Assembly (NCBI RefSeq): GCF_001647715.1
Contig: NZ_CP015600.1
Span: 4,402,001-4,466,000, forward strand
From: Pseudomonas antarctica
GTDB lineage: Bacteria; Pseudomonadota; Gammaproteobacteria; Pseudomonadales; Pseudomonadaceae
DNA: 64,000 nt
Reading direction: 5' to 3'
Part shown: positions 9,201 to 18,360 of the stretch, piece after piece
Layout of the letters: every line of letters starts with the position of its first letter
Numbering within the stretch: position 1 is the first letter of the stretch
Notes under the pieces: model-generated
What the model saw: the letters and a program-made list of their open reading frames with translations, nothing else
What the model was told of the DNA's origin: nothing
The model's database searches: none
Program-made: the position numbers and the translations under genes

Positions 9201-11095
9201 GGCTTATCCATAATGGCCTTGATCTGTACAAGTTTGCCGGGATGGAGCGAGGAACCTGGACCTGTCGGCTTCAAGCGTGAAAAGAGATACTCCTGAGCCT
9301 CCCACTCGTCAGGCTTTTCGAACGCAAAACGCCAACATCCTTCGCCGTTATGCAGCAATTGCGGGCGATAAGCCGTGTGCCGCGACAGGTGACTGGCCCG
9401 CCATTGATCCAGTTTCGAGTCGAACGAAACCCGATGGACACGATCATTGACCTTGACGTAGGAATGACCACCCACGTTGTAGATTCCCGAATCATCCGCG
9501 ACTTCGTCGTCGACAACGCTCTGATCATGGACGTACGGCGTGATATCCGGGCGCCACAGCCGCAGGTTGCCATCCGTGGGGCGTACCACTTCAAACTTGC
9601 TAAAGAAACTATCCAGGTTAAGACCGCTACGGCTCATTGCCGAACCGACAACCTTGCTGCCTGCCGCGAACACCACCATCGAGGTGATATTTTCCGCTAC
9701 CACCGCCAACTGCTTGAACGCCTCTTCCTTGTCACCACGGCGCCAGTCTTCAATGCCCTCATAGAGTTCACCGAGCATCTGGCCCACCGCCACGCCGGTC
9801 ATCAATAGCCCCAACTCGGGGACGACCAACCCGGCGAGGTTGAGCACCGTCAACCCGGCGTCCAAATACGCCTGCAAGCGCTGCTCGCGAACCTCCTCAT
9901 CCACATCGGCCACCGGCACCGCCAGGGTCCGCGCGTCGGCTTGCAGCTTTGCTGCGTAGGTATCAAAAAAATGCCTCGCGAGGCTGACCGTAAGCAGGTT
10001 GGCGTCCAGCATCCCCAGGGTACGGGCTTGATCAAAACGGCTGAAGAACCCGACCCGGTCGCCCTGGCTCAGGTACCGGGTAAAGAAGGCCCGATACGCG
10101 GCCACTTCAAGCTTGCCCTTGAGGTAGACCTGAAAGTCATCCAGCGAGGAATACTCAAAAAATGGCCGTTCCGGCTCATTGGGCATGTAAACCACACAGG
10201 GTTCCTGCGGGTATTGCGCAATCGACCGGCTGGAAAACACCAGGATGCTCCACAGGCAGCCGCCCTGTGTGTTCAGCCCTTGCCAAGTGACCGGCCGCCC
10301 TTGAAACACCACCCCTGCGGCCTGAGCCTGGGACGGTGTCAGCTGGCGGTCCAGCAGCGTGCACACCATCTTGTAGGTGTCCTGTGAAATATCTCCCCGC
10401 ATCAAGGCAATGTGAGAGTCGATTTTCACGTCCAGGGTTTTCATCCGGCCGATATCGCTCGCAACAGCATTGACGTAGGGCTTATCGCTTGTGAGGTTAC
10501 TGTCCAGTTTGAGCACTTCACTGAGGTGCTGCTGATACAAGCGGCCAAGGTCCAGGGCACGACAGCCTTGGGCAAACTCGAGGGGCGTAATGCCCATCAC
10601 CCCACGAGCGCCGGACCCCGACTGCAACAGCGAGCCGGCCGGAAAGTATTGCGCCCGAGCCTCATCCTCGGAGAAATTCTGCATCGCCACCTGCAGCAGG
10701 CTGTCCTGCACCAGCCTCACGGTTTTCACGTACTTCAATGGCAAGACTTCTTTCTCGTATTCGTTGACCGCACGAATAAAAAGATCTTTTTTCGGTTCCA
10801 CGGTCAGTTGCCATCGTGTCAGGCAATAGTCCTTGAGCCGCTCATTGCAAAACTCATCCAGCGCCCGCAATGGCTTCAAGCACTCGGCGACGGTTGCCTG
10901 GGCATCTGCCACCCGTGCGGCATCTCGGGTCAGTGCATCCAACACACCCGGCGGCGCGTTGACCATCCAGCCCGGCAGCTTCTTTTGCAGTACCTGGGCC
11001 TTGTCCAGATCACCCGTCATTTCCAGTAAGGCCGCTTGCAACTGGCTCTGGGTCAACTGGTTCAGCTTGTTGTTCAAATCATCCTGGGTGCGCAT
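6248..11095 (-). CDS. Giant toxin: dermonecrotic-toxin-like domain, LRRs, NEL-type E3 ubiquitin ligase
   Basis: 1615 residues. The first ~900 resemble the large dermonecrotic-toxin-like (DUF6543) proteins of pseudomonads and include a hydrophobic stretch (about 425-450, LNLAGLVVPELGLLMTGVAV) followed by EGIEDWRRGDKEEAF. About residues 1110-1290 hold leucine-rich repeats (LRRLDLDRNHLTRLPEV, LRLLDLSHNPLEKL, LEQMDLRDNAITVLPEW). The C-terminal ~320 residues match the novel E3 ligase (NEL) fold of IpaH/SspH effectors: the catalytic Cys is C1411 in the CxD motif NCSDGTAQIF. Family knowledge: NEL enzymes ubiquitinate host proteins after secretion. The ATG at 11095 has AAGGAT upstream; the in-frame TTG six bases earlier is less likely. 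No secretion genes are nearby and no classical signal peptide is seen. Confidence 0.85.
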   Translation of the reverse strand: MRTQDDLNNKLNQLTQSQLQAALLEMTGDLDKAQVLQKKLPGWMVNAPPGVLDALTRDAARVADAQATVAECLKPLRALDEFCNERLKDYCLTRWQLTVEPKKDLFIRAVNEYEKEVLPLKYVKTVRLVQDSLLQVAMQNFSEDEARAQYFPAGSLLQSGSGARGVMGITPLEFAQGCRALDLGRLYQQHLSEVLKLDSNLTSDKPYVNAVASDIGRMKTLDVKIDSHIALMRGDISQDTYKMVCTLLDRQLTPSQAQAAGVVFQGRPVTWQGLNTQGGCLWSILVFSSRSIAQYPQEPCVVYMPNEPERPFFEYSSLDDFQVYLKGKLEVAAYRAFFTRYLSQGDRVGFFSRFDQARTLGMLDANLLTVSLARHFFDTYAAKLQADARTLAVPVADVDEEVREQRLQAYLDAGLTVLNLAGLVVPELGLLMTGVAVGQMLGELYEGIEDWRRGDKEEAFKQLAVVAENITSMVVFAAGSKVVGSAMSRSGLNLDSFFSKFEVVRPTDGNLRLWRPDITPYVHDQSVVDDEVADDSGIYNVGGHSYVKVNDRVHRVSFDSKLDQWRASHLSRHTAYRPQLLHNGEGCWRFAFEKPDEWEAQEYLFSRLKPTGPGSSLHPGKLVQIKAIMDKPHDWGVYQAQECLPFPARFRDLYERFKLDQSIRDFIWQLESGASPSVENSSLQMHALPLLKGWPVGRYFEVLDARRNVKARYPASATVNAAGQRLTVTEQMLSDGKVFDALLSGLDEAQKTGLLGEGIAADQEHAVLERQLLAYLKADRKPLFEQLYQSYDGPVPPEWALLRRTYPQLPCTLMRELMAETSTVQRESLRDNQRIPMALAESVQRALGEQRLDRALMGFDQPELASLDTARVAVRVMPRVAGWGRALRLELRQDSPQGDLLALGAFNGAGVRRAVVRSNAGFEAFDDHGLSLGGPYAGPDGLFEAIDSALTASQRVALGLPLTEPSNIWRLRYMSGSQAKGERELAGEAFSSRVSEPLAEGVPCEMADSPTGPLVHPRALVRKVKRLYPLFSDAQVSSLLMSLGAEPLSRARAVKRLKAELGHLRALLKHWKNDVQDLEKQPGLSDIRISRQQVAERIEACWRRQSFALDEHQTSVASLNLDGMRIGSLPTLPAEIRFDHVQQLSLKNMQLGDDVAYFLKCFKGLRRLDLDRNHLTRLPEVLSRMFELESLSMPHNRLALTDYTRLKLADLSALRLLDLSHNPLEKLVDIGKMRDLHTLLLQDTKITDLPVGLGRLARLEQMDLRDNAITVLPEWLFATPRSFSQSINLGGNPLSSSTVTALLRYRDDVGIGMGYVRDDQPRRTELRARALWLPQETATRDIHKRTVWANLRDDPESTPLFELLAQLTGTADSQYVREDLTRRVWEVLQATHDSVGLRERVFQLAAHPTNCSDGTAQIFSQIEVLKEVEKATLQAGRSHSNSGALLNLGRGLFRLSELEKIAATYAVEHFSLDPLEVSLAFRVGLAQALELPGQPKHMNFAFFANVTSDGLEVAQSQVRTAELSPAFLRFITQLAFWRIHLEQQFPGAFQSATAPFDAQQQTLFENSQNLTDGEYLKQMEALRSPRGQAITDVVERLTQQMLKQQDLGICHVPGN

Positions 11096-11284
11096 CAGCA
11101 ATATCCTTTATTGCCTATAAATCAAGGCATTACGATACCGCGGCCGCCTGCACGGAATTAACGCTGATTGTTGATGGGTGGAAGGACGCGCGCAGCAGTT
11201 TTTTCCATGTAAAAACTATGGGGCTACCCCCTTCGGCTAGAATGGCCACCTTGCCTTTGCCCGCTTTTATTTTATGAGCCGCCC

Positions 11285-13285
11285 ATGAACCCCGTAACCC
11301 ACGCCCAGCTCGACTGGGATGACCAAGGACGCCCGCACTCGCGGGTCTTCGACGACGTGTATTTCTCCGACAAGTCGGGCCTTGAAGAAACCCGCTACGT
11401 GTTCCTTGAGCAGAACCGCTTGCAGGAGCGTTTTGCCGCCCTGCCCGAGGGTGGCAGGCTGGTGATCGGAGAAACCGGGTTCGGCACCGGCTTGAACTTC
11501 CTCTGCGCCTGGCAGCTGTTCGAGCAACACGCAGTGGCCGGTGCGCGCCTGCATTTTGTGAGCGTGGAAAAGTACCCACTGAGCCCAACCGACCTGCAAC
11601 GCGCCCTGGCCCTCTGGCCGGAACTCAGTGCCTTCGCCGAGCCCCTGTTGGCGCAGTACATCGCGATCCATCAAGGCTTCCAGCGCCTGGTACTGGATAA
11701 CGGCCGTGTCACCCTGACCCTGCTGGTCGGCGACGCCCTGGAGCAATTGCCGCAACTGGATGCACAGATCGACGCCTGGTTTCTCGACGGCTTCGCCCCG
11801 GCGAAAAACCCCGACATGTGGACCGCCGAGCTGTTTGCCGAACTGGCGCGCCTGGCGGCTCCGGGCTCGACCATCAGCACCTTCACCAGCACCGGTTGGG
11901 TGCGCCGCCTGATCAATGCCGCCGGGTTCAAGATGAAACGCACGCCGGGCATCGGCCACAAGTGGGAGATCCTGCGCGGTGAGTTCCTCGGTTGGCCCGA
12001 AGACACGCCACCGCCGGCCAAACCCAAACCCTGGTTCGCCCGCCCGGCGACTATCGAGGGCGAACGCCATGCGATGGTCATCGGTGCCGGCCTGGCCGGT
12101 TGCGCCACCGCTGCGAGCCTGGCCGCACGTGGTTGGCGTGTCAGCCTGCTGGAGCGCCACGCCGGCCTGGCCCAGGAAGCGTCGGGCAACCCGCAGGGCG
12201 TGCTGTACCTCAAGCTTTCGGCGCATGGAACGGCACTGTCGCAGCTGATACTCAGCGGTTTCGGTCACACCCGGCGCCTGCTGGAACACTTGCACCGAGG
12301 TGTTGATTGGGATGGCTGTGGCGTGCTGCAACTGGCATTTGACGCCAAGGAAGCTCAGCGCCAGGCGCAACTGGCCGAGGCCTTTGCGCCCCAATTGTTG
12401 CACCTGCTGGACCGTGAGCAGGCGCAACAACGGGCCGGGGTCGACCTGGCTCAGGGCGGCCTGTTTTTCCCGGAAGGCGGCTGGGTGCATCCACCGGCGC
12501 TGTGCCAATGGCAGGCGGCACATCCACTGATTGAAGTGCTCACCCATCACGACGCCCTTGCGCTGCACCGGGTCGATGATCAGTGGCAGGCGCGCGACGC
12601 CGACCGCGTGCTGGCCAGCGCGAGTGTGGTGGTGCTCGCCGGCGCCGCCGAGATCAAGCGATTCCCCCCCAGCGCCGACTTGCCGCTCAAGCGAATTCGC
12701 GGGCAAATCACCCGACTGGCGCAAACGGCAGCGAGTGAGGGGCTGGCCACGGTGGTCTGCGCCGAGGGTTATGTCGCACCCGCCCGGCTGGGTGAACACA
12801 CCCTGGGCGCGAGTTTTGATTTCACCAATGAAGACCTCACGCCCACCATCACCGAACATGCCGGCAACCTTGCGATGCTGCGGGAGATTTCCGAAGATTT
12901 GCTGCAACGCCTGGGCGCCGATCACCTGGCCCCTGAGCAACTGGAGGGTCGGGCGGCATTTCGTTGCACCAGCCCTGACTACCTGCCGATCGTCGGGCCG
13001 TTGGCCGATCACGAAGCATTCCAACAGGCGTATGCGGTACTCGGCAAAGACGCCCGGCAAGTACCGGATACGCCTTGCCCCTGGCTGCCGGGTCTGTACA
13101 TCAACAGCGGCCACGGCTCACGCGGTCTGATCACGGCGCCCCTGTGCGGCGAGCTGATTGCGGCCTGGCTGAATGCTGAGCCGTTGCCGGTTCCGGCCAG
13201 TGTGGCCGAGGCCTGCCACCCGAATCGGTTTGCGCTGCGCGCGTTGGTGAAAGGCAAGTCAGCGGCAAGCAAAGGGCGGCTTTAA
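11285..13285 (+). CDS. mnmC: Bifunctional tRNA 5-methylaminomethyl-2-thiouridine modification enzyme
   Basis: 666 residues with two fused domains. Residues 1 to about 245 are the SAM-dependent methyltransferase MnmC2 (GETGFGTGLNFL SAM loop; WFLDGFAPAKNPDMW). From about residue 262 the FAD-dependent oxidase MnmC1 starts with the dinucleotide motif VIGAGLAGCATAASLAARGW. Together they convert cmnm5s2U to nm5s2U and then to mnm5s2U at the wobble base of certain tRNAs. Length and domain order match the enterobacterial enzyme. The gene is divergent from the NEL toxin, with 189 bases between them. The ATG at 11285 has no strong ribosome binding site. Confidence 0.96.
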   Translation: MNPVTHAQLDWDDQGRPHSRVFDDVYFSDKSGLEETRYVFLEQNRLQERFAALPEGGRLVIGETGFGTGLNFLCAWQLFEQHAVAGARLHFVSVEKYPLSPTDLQRALALWPELSAFAEPLLAQYIAIHQGFQRLVLDNGRVTLTLLVGDALEQLPQLDAQIDAWFLDGFAPAKNPDMWTAELFAELARLAAPGSTISTFTSTGWVRRLINAAGFKMKRTPGIGHKWEILRGEFLGWPEDTPPPAKPKPWFARPATIEGERHAMVIGAGLAGCATAASLAARGWRVSLLERHAGLAQEASGNPQGVLYLKLSAHGTALSQLILSGFGHTRRLLEHLHRGVDWDGCGVLQLAFDAKEAQRQAQLAEAFAPQLLHLLDREQAQQRAGVDLAQGGLFFPEGGWVHPPALCQWQAAHPLIEVLTHHDALALHRVDDQWQARDADRVLASASVVVLAGAAEIKRFPPSADLPLKRIRGQITRLAQTAASEGLATVVCAEGYVAPARLGEHTLGASFDFTNEDLTPTITEHAGNLAMLREISEDLLQRLGADHLAPEQLEGRAAFRCTSPDYLPIVGPLADHEAFQQAYAVLGKDARQVPDTPCPWLPGLYINSGHGSRGLITAPLCGELIAAWLNAEPLPVPASVAEACHPNRFALRALVKGKSAASKGRL

Positions 13286-13420
13286 CGCCATCACGGCTAT
13301 TTGCCTTATAACTTATCGGTCTAAAACTCCACGGATAGCACTGGGTCAGTTTCTGGGTACGCGCCCTTTTGGCGCATTGAATATTGACCCCTCCCCAACG
13401 GAAAAACCGGTAAGGAATTT

Positions 13421-15193
13421 ATGTGCGGATTAGCTGGAGAATTACGTTTCGATGCCCAACCTGCCGACTTGGCGGCCATTGAGCGCATCACCCATCACTT
13501 GGCCCCACGCGGTCCCGACGCCTGGGGCTTCCACGCCCAAGGGCCGATTGCCCTGGGCCACCGGCGCCTGAAGATCATGGACCTGTCGGACGGCTCGGCC
13601 CAACCAATGGTCGACGCCCAGCTTGGGCTGTCGCTGGCGTTCAACGGTGCCATCTACAACTTCCCGGAATTACGCGAAGAGCTGGAAGCCCTGGGCTACG
13701 CCTTCTATTCCGGTGGCGACACCGAAGTGCTGCTCAAGGGCTACCACGCCTGGGGCGAAGCACTGCTCCCCAAGCTGAACGGCATGTTTGCCTTCGCGAT
13801 CTGGGAGCGTGACGCCCAGCGCCTGTTCATCGCCCGTGACCGTCTGGGCGTGAAGCCTTTGTACCTGTCGCGCACCGGCCAGCGCCTGCGCTTCGCCTCG
13901 GCGTTGCCGGCACTGCTCAAGGGCGGCGATATCAACCCGATCCTCGATCCGGTGGCGCTCAATCACTACCTGAATTTCCACGCCGTGGTGCCTGCACCGC
14001 GCACCTTGCTGGCGGGCATTGAAAAGCTGCCGCCAGCGAGCTGGATGCGCATCGACGCCAACGGCAAGACCGAACAGAAAATCTGGTGGACCCTGCCCTA
14101 CGGCCCTCGTGAGGATGAGCAAAATCTCACCTTGGAAGACTGGACCGACCGCGTACTCGACAGCACTCGCGAAGCCGTGGCCATCCGCCAACGCGCCGCC
14201 GTGGATGTCGGCGTGCTGCTCTCCGGCGGCGTCGATTCGAGCATGCTCGTCGGCCTGTTGCGTGAAGTCGGCGTGCAGGACCTGTCGACCTTCTCGATCG
14301 GTTTTGAAGATGCCGGTGGCGAGCGCGGCGACGAGTTTCAGTACTCGGACCTGATTGCCAAGCACTACGGTACCCGTCACCACCAACTGCGCATCGCCGA
14401 AAGCGAAATCATCGAGCAACTGCCGGCTGCGTTCCGCGCCATGAGCGAGCCGATGGTGAGCCACGACTGCATCGCCTTCTACCTGCTGTCGCGGGAAGTG
14501 GCCAAGCATTGCAAGGTGGTACAGAGCGGCCAGGGTGCCGACGAGTTGTTCGCCGGTTACCACTGGTACCCGCAGGTGGATGGCGCCAGCGATCCCTACG
14601 CCGCATACCGCGATGCATTTTTCGACCGCAGCTACGACGACTATGCCGCCACCGTCGCGCCGAAATGGCTGACTGCCAATGACGCTGCCGGTGACTTTGT
14701 GCGTGAGCATTTTGCAATGCCAGGCGCAGACGCCGCCGTGGACAAGGCCTTGCGCCTGGACAGCACGGTGATGCTGGTCGATGACCCGGTCAAACGCGTG
14801 GACAACATGACCATGGCCTGGGGCCTGGAAGCGCGCACACCGTTTCTCGATTACCGCCTCGTCGAACTGTCGGCACGCGTGCCGGGTAAATTCAAATTGC
14901 CCGACGGCGGCAAGCAGGTGTTGAAAGAGGCCGCGCGCCGGGTCATCCCCAGCGAAGTCATTGACCGCAAAAAGGGCTACTTCCCAGTGCCGGGCCTCAA
15001 GCATTTGCAGGGCGACACCTTGAACTGGGTGCGCGAGCTGCTGCTGGACCCGAGCCAGGATCGCGGCCTGTTCAACCCCGCCATGCTTGATCGCTTGCTG
15101 ACCGACCCGCAAGGCCAACTGACCCCGCTGCGCGGCTCCAAGCTGTGGCAACTGGCGGCGCTGAACCTGTGGCTCAGCGAACAAGGAATCTGA
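13421..15193 (+). CDS. N-acetylglutaminylglutamine amidotransferase (asparagine synthetase B-like)
   Basis: 590 residues. The glutamine-hydrolysing N-terminal domain starts with the nucleophile Cys2 (MCGLAGELRF) and the C-terminal synthetase domain has the PP-loop LLSGGVDSSMLVG. With the next two genes it forms the conserved three-gene set for the osmoprotectant N-acetylglutaminylglutamine amide (PA3459-PA3461 in P. aeruginosa); this enzyme makes the terminal amide. The ATG has TAAGGAATTT upstream. The 135-base leader contains an inverted repeat GCGCC-cttttg-type hairpin at 13361-13375, which may be part of osmotic control; that role is inference. The following gene starts 3 bases after this stop. 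Confidence 0.92.
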   Translation: MCGLAGELRFDAQPADLAAIERITHHLAPRGPDAWGFHAQGPIALGHRRLKIMDLSDGSAQPMVDAQLGLSLAFNGAIYNFPELREELEALGYAFYSGGDTEVLLKGYHAWGEALLPKLNGMFAFAIWERDAQRLFIARDRLGVKPLYLSRTGQRLRFASALPALLKGGDINPILDPVALNHYLNFHAVVPAPRTLLAGIEKLPPASWMRIDANGKTEQKIWWTLPYGPREDEQNLTLEDWTDRVLDSTREAVAIRQRAAVDVGVLLSGGVDSSMLVGLLREVGVQDLSTFSIGFEDAGGERGDEFQYSDLIAKHYGTRHHQLRIAESEIIEQLPAAFRAMSEPMVSHDCIAFYLLSREVAKHCKVVQSGQGADELFAGYHWYPQVDGASDPYAAYRDAFFDRSYDDYAATVAPKWLTANDAAGDFVREHFAMPGADAAVDKALRLDSTVMLVDDPVKRVDNMTMAWGLEARTPFLDYRLVELSARVPGKFKLPDGGKQVLKEAARRVIPSEVIDRKKGYFPVPGLKHLQGDTLNWVRELLLDPSQDRGLFNPAMLDRLLTDPQGQLTPLRGSKLWQLAALNLWLSEQGI

Positions 15194-15196
15194 TTG

Positions 15197-16945
15197 ATGA
15201 AACCTCTTGCAGCGGCTTACAGCCAACGCTTGCTGAAGGGCCAGGCGCCGACCTACGAACGCCTGCAAGCCCGCCTGGCTGAAGATGGCAGCCCACTGGG
15301 CGCCGAGCCGATTGCCGTGCATTGCGGCTGGGGCCGGTTGTTGATCGGCCACACGTTCCCTGACCCTGCCAGCCTGGCCGAAGAGTTGCTGAACGAGCAG
15401 GCTGGCGAGCGCGATATCGCGCTGTACGTGGCGGCGCCCCAGCAGATCCTCGGGATTGATCCGCAACAGTTGTTCCTCGACCCGTCCGACACCCTGCGCC
15501 TCTGGTTCAGCGACTACCGGCCGGCGACTCGGGTGTTTCGCGGTTTTCGTATCCGGCGCGTACAAAGCGAGGCCGATTGGGCCGCGGTCAACGTGCTCTA
15601 TCAAGGGCGCGGCATGCTGCCGGTCGACGCAGAACGCCTGACGCCCCGCCACCAAGGCGGCCCGGTGTATTGGTTGGCGGAAGACGAAGACAGCGGCGCG
15701 GTGATCGGCAGCGTGATGGGCCTCAATCATCAAAAAGCCTTTCACGACCCGGAAAATGGTTGCAGCCTCTGGTGCCTGGCCGTCGACCCGCAATGCACCC
15801 GGCCCGGCGTGGGTGAAGTGCTGGTGCGCCACCTGGTAGAGCACTTTATGAGCCGTGGCCTGAGCTACCTTGACCTGTCGGTGTTGCACGACAACCGCCA
15901 GGCCAAGAGCCTCTACGCCAAGCTGGGTTTTCGCGCGCTGACCACCTTTGCGATCAAGCGCAAGAACGGCATCAACCAGCCACTGTTTCTCGGCCCGGGG
16001 CCGCAGGCGGGGTTCAACCCCTACGCGCGGATCATTGTCGAAGAGGCCCATCGACGCGGCATTGATGTGCACGTGGACGACGCGGGTGCCGGCCTGTTCA
16101 CCCTCAGCCATGGTGGACGCCGCGTGCGTTGCCGTGAATCCTTGAGCGACCTGACCAGCGCCATCAGCATGACCCTGTGCCAGGACAAAAGCCTGACCCA
16201 CAAGGTGCTCAAAGCCGCCGGTTTGAAACTGCCGCAACAACAATTGGCGGGCAGTGCCGACGACAACCTGGAGTTTCTCGACGAACACCAGCGCGTCGTG
16301 GTCAAGCCGCTGGACGGCGAGCAAGGCCAAGGCGTGGCGGTGGATTTACAGACGATCGAAGACGTGCAGAAAGCCATCGAAGCGGCCCGCCAGTTCGATA
16401 GCCGTGTGTTGCTCGAAAGCTTTCACGAAGGCCTCGACCTGCGCATCCTGGTGATCGGCTTTGAGGTGGTCGCCGCCGCGATTCGCCGTCCTGCCGAGGT
16501 GACCGGTGACGGCCAGCATTCCATCGGCGCCTTGATCGAAGCCCAAAGCCGTCGCCGCCAAGCCGCTACCGACGGCGAAAGCAAAATCCCGCTGGACGCC
16601 GAAACCCAACGCACCCTGCACGCCGCCGGTTACGACTACAGCAGCATCCTGCCGCGCGGTGAAACCCTGGCCGTGCGCCGCACCGCCAACCTGCACACCG
16701 GCGGTTGCCTGGAGGACGTCACGGCGATCCTGCACCCGACGCTGGTGGACGCCGCCGTGCGTGCCGCCCGCGCCCTCGATATTCCCATGGTGGGCCTGGA
16801 CCTGATGGTGCCCGCCGCCGACCAACCCGAGTACGTATTTATCGAAGCCAACGAACGGGCCGGGCTGGCTAATCACGAGCCGCAACCGACTGCGGAGAAG
16901 TTTGTGGACTTGTTGTTTCCGCATAGCCAGCCGACTGCTCAATAA
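15197..16945 (+). CDS. ngg: N-acetylglutaminylglutamine synthetase
   Basis: 582 residues with an N-terminal acetyltransferase (GNAT) part (about 115-270, ending HDNRQAKSLYAKLGF) fused to a C-terminal ATP-grasp ligase (about 290-580, with VVKPLDGEQGQGVAVDL and VFIEANERAGLANHEPQP). This fusion is the family that builds the dipeptide N-acetylglutaminylglutamine, the precursor of the osmolyte finished by the upstream amidotransferase. The ATG at 15197 begins 3 bases after the upstream stop, so translation is probably coupled; a TTG directly before it is in frame but not needed. Confidence 0.92.
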   Translation: MKPLAAAYSQRLLKGQAPTYERLQARLAEDGSPLGAEPIAVHCGWGRLLIGHTFPDPASLAEELLNEQAGERDIALYVAAPQQILGIDPQQLFLDPSDTLRLWFSDYRPATRVFRGFRIRRVQSEADWAAVNVLYQGRGMLPVDAERLTPRHQGGPVYWLAEDEDSGAVIGSVMGLNHQKAFHDPENGCSLWCLAVDPQCTRPGVGEVLVRHLVEHFMSRGLSYLDLSVLHDNRQAKSLYAKLGFRALTTFAIKRKNGINQPLFLGPGPQAGFNPYARIIVEEAHRRGIDVHVDDAGAGLFTLSHGGRRVRCRESLSDLTSAISMTLCQDKSLTHKVLKAAGLKLPQQQLAGSADDNLEFLDEHQRVVVKPLDGEQGQGVAVDLQTIEDVQKAIEAARQFDSRVLLESFHEGLDLRILVIGFEVVAAAIRRPAEVTGDGQHSIGALIEAQSRRRQAATDGESKIPLDAETQRTLHAAGYDYSSILPRGETLAVRRTANLHTGGCLEDVTAILHPTLVDAAVRAARALDIPMVGLDLMVPAADQPEYVFIEANERAGLANHEPQPTAEKFVDLLFPHSQPTAQ

Positions 16946-16949
16946 CCCT

Positions 16950-17081
16950 GTGGCGAGCGGGCTTGCCCCGCGTTGGGCTGCGCAGCAGCCCTGACCCATG
17001 CACCGCAGTCTTTCAGCCAGAACTCATTGGCAGGTTTGGGGCCGCTTCGCGACCCAACGCGGCGCAAGCGCGCTCGCCACA
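16950..17081. repeat. Inverted REP pair of a second family
   Basis: The left part TGGCGAGCGGGCTTGCCCCG and the right part CGCGGCGCAAGCGCGCTCGCCA are imperfect reverse complements, with an inner pair CGTTGGG/CCCAACG. It fills the gap between ngg and the peptidase gene of one operon, so it is probably transcribed and may shape mRNA stability. Confidence 0.7.
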
Positions 17082-17116
17082 ACAAACCTGCTCGCCACAC
17101 TTCATCAGGAGTCTTT

Positions 17117-18301
17117 ATGAGCCGAACCATCCCCGAACCGGATCTCAACTACCTGCAAAAAGTGCTGCTGGAGATGCTCGCCATTCCCAGCCCCACCGGG
17201 TTTACCGACACCATCGTGCGCTACGTCGCCGAGCGCCTGGAAGAACTCGGCATCCCTTTTGAAATGACCCGGCGTGGCACCATTCGCGCGACCCTCAAGG
17301 GCCAGAAAAACAGCCCCGACCGCGCCGTGTCCGCACACTTGGACACCATCGGTGCCGCCGTGCGTGCGATCAAAGACAACGGCCGCCTGACCCTCGCCCC
17401 CGTGGGTTGCTGGTCCAGCCGCTTTGCCGAAGGCAGCCGCGTCAGCCTGTTCACCGATAACGGCGTGATCCGTGGCAGCGTGTTGCCGTTGATGGCCTCC
17501 GGGCACGCGTTCAACACCGCCGTGGATGAAATGCCGGTGAGTTGGGACCATGTGGAATTGCGCCTGGACGCCTACTGCGCGACCCGTGCCGATTGCGATT
17601 CCCTGGGCATCAGCATCGGTGACTATGTCGCCTTTGACCCGCTGCCCGAGTTCACCGAAAGCGGGCATATCAGCGCCCGGCACCTGGACGATAAAGCCGG
17701 TGTCGCGGCCCTGCTCGCCGCGCTGAAGGCCATCATCGACAGCGGCGAACCGCTGCTGATCGACTGCCACCCGTTGTTCACCATCACCGAAGAGACCGGC
17801 AGTGGTGCCGCGGCGGCCCTGCCCTGGGATGTCAGCGAATTTGTTGGCATCGACATCGCCCCGGTCGCACCCGGCCAGCACTCCAGCGAGCATGCCGTGA
17901 GCGTGGCGATGCAGGACTCCGGCGGGCCGTATGACTACCACCTGTCCCGTCACCTGCTGCGCCTGGCTTCGGATAACGACCTGCCCGTGCGCCGCGACCT
18001 GTTTCGCTATTACTTCAGCGACGCCCACTCTGCCGTAACCGCCGGCCACGACATTCGCACAGCCCTGCTGGCGTTTGGTTGTGACGCCACCCACGGCTAC
18101 GAGCGCACGCACATCGACAGCCTGGCGGCGCTGAGTCGCTTGTTGAGTGCCTACATTCTCAGCCCGCCGGTATTCGCCAGCGACGCGCAACCGGCGCAGG
18201 GTTCGCTGGACCGCTTCAGCCATCAGATCGAGCATGAGACACAGATGGAGAGCGACACACGCGTGCCGTCGGTGGACAGCCTGGTCGGCCAGAAGTCCTG
18301 A
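17117..18301 (+). CDS. M42-family peptidase of the NAGGN osmoprotectant system
   Basis: 394 residues, a metallo-aminopeptidase of the M42/M20-like fold. Visible metal-binding motifs are SAHLDTIGA (about residue 75), ARHLDDKAGVAALLAA (about 190) and TEETGSGAAAAL (about 230), then GIDIAPV. It is the third gene of the conserved NAGGN cluster; its substrate is unknown and may be the osmolyte itself or peptides. The start at 17117 has a clear AGGAG six bases upstream. The gap of 171 bases to ngg contains an inverted repeat, so expression may differ from the two upstream genes. Confidence 0.9.
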   Translation: MSRTIPEPDLNYLQKVLLEMLAIPSPTGFTDTIVRYVAERLEELGIPFEMTRRGTIRATLKGQKNSPDRAVSAHLDTIGAAVRAIKDNGRLTLAPVGCWSSRFAEGSRVSLFTDNGVIRGSVLPLMASGHAFNTAVDEMPVSWDHVELRLDAYCATRADCDSLGISIGDYVAFDPLPEFTESGHISARHLDDKAGVAALLAALKAIIDSGEPLLIDCHPLFTITEETGSGAAAALPWDVSEFVGIDIAPVAPGQHSSEHAVSVAMQDSGGPYDYHLSRHLLRLASDNDLPVRRDLFRYYFSDAHSAVTAGHDIRTALLAFGCDATHGYERTHIDSLAALSRLLSAYILSPPVFASDAQPAQGSLDRFSHQIEHETQMESDTRVPSVDSLVGQKS

Positions 18302-18360
18302 CACTGGCAACTACGGTCCCGGCGCAGTAGGATCGCCGGGTTCCTACCTCTGAGGCTTGT

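Noticed and set aside
11099..11101. TTG as start of the NEL toxin gene
   Set aside because: An ATG two codons later has a better spaced AAGGAT site.
13670..16330. 886-codon open frame on the minus strand across the osmoprotectant genes
   Set aside because: It spans two genes with clear catalytic motifs on the other strand and has no recognisable motif of its own.
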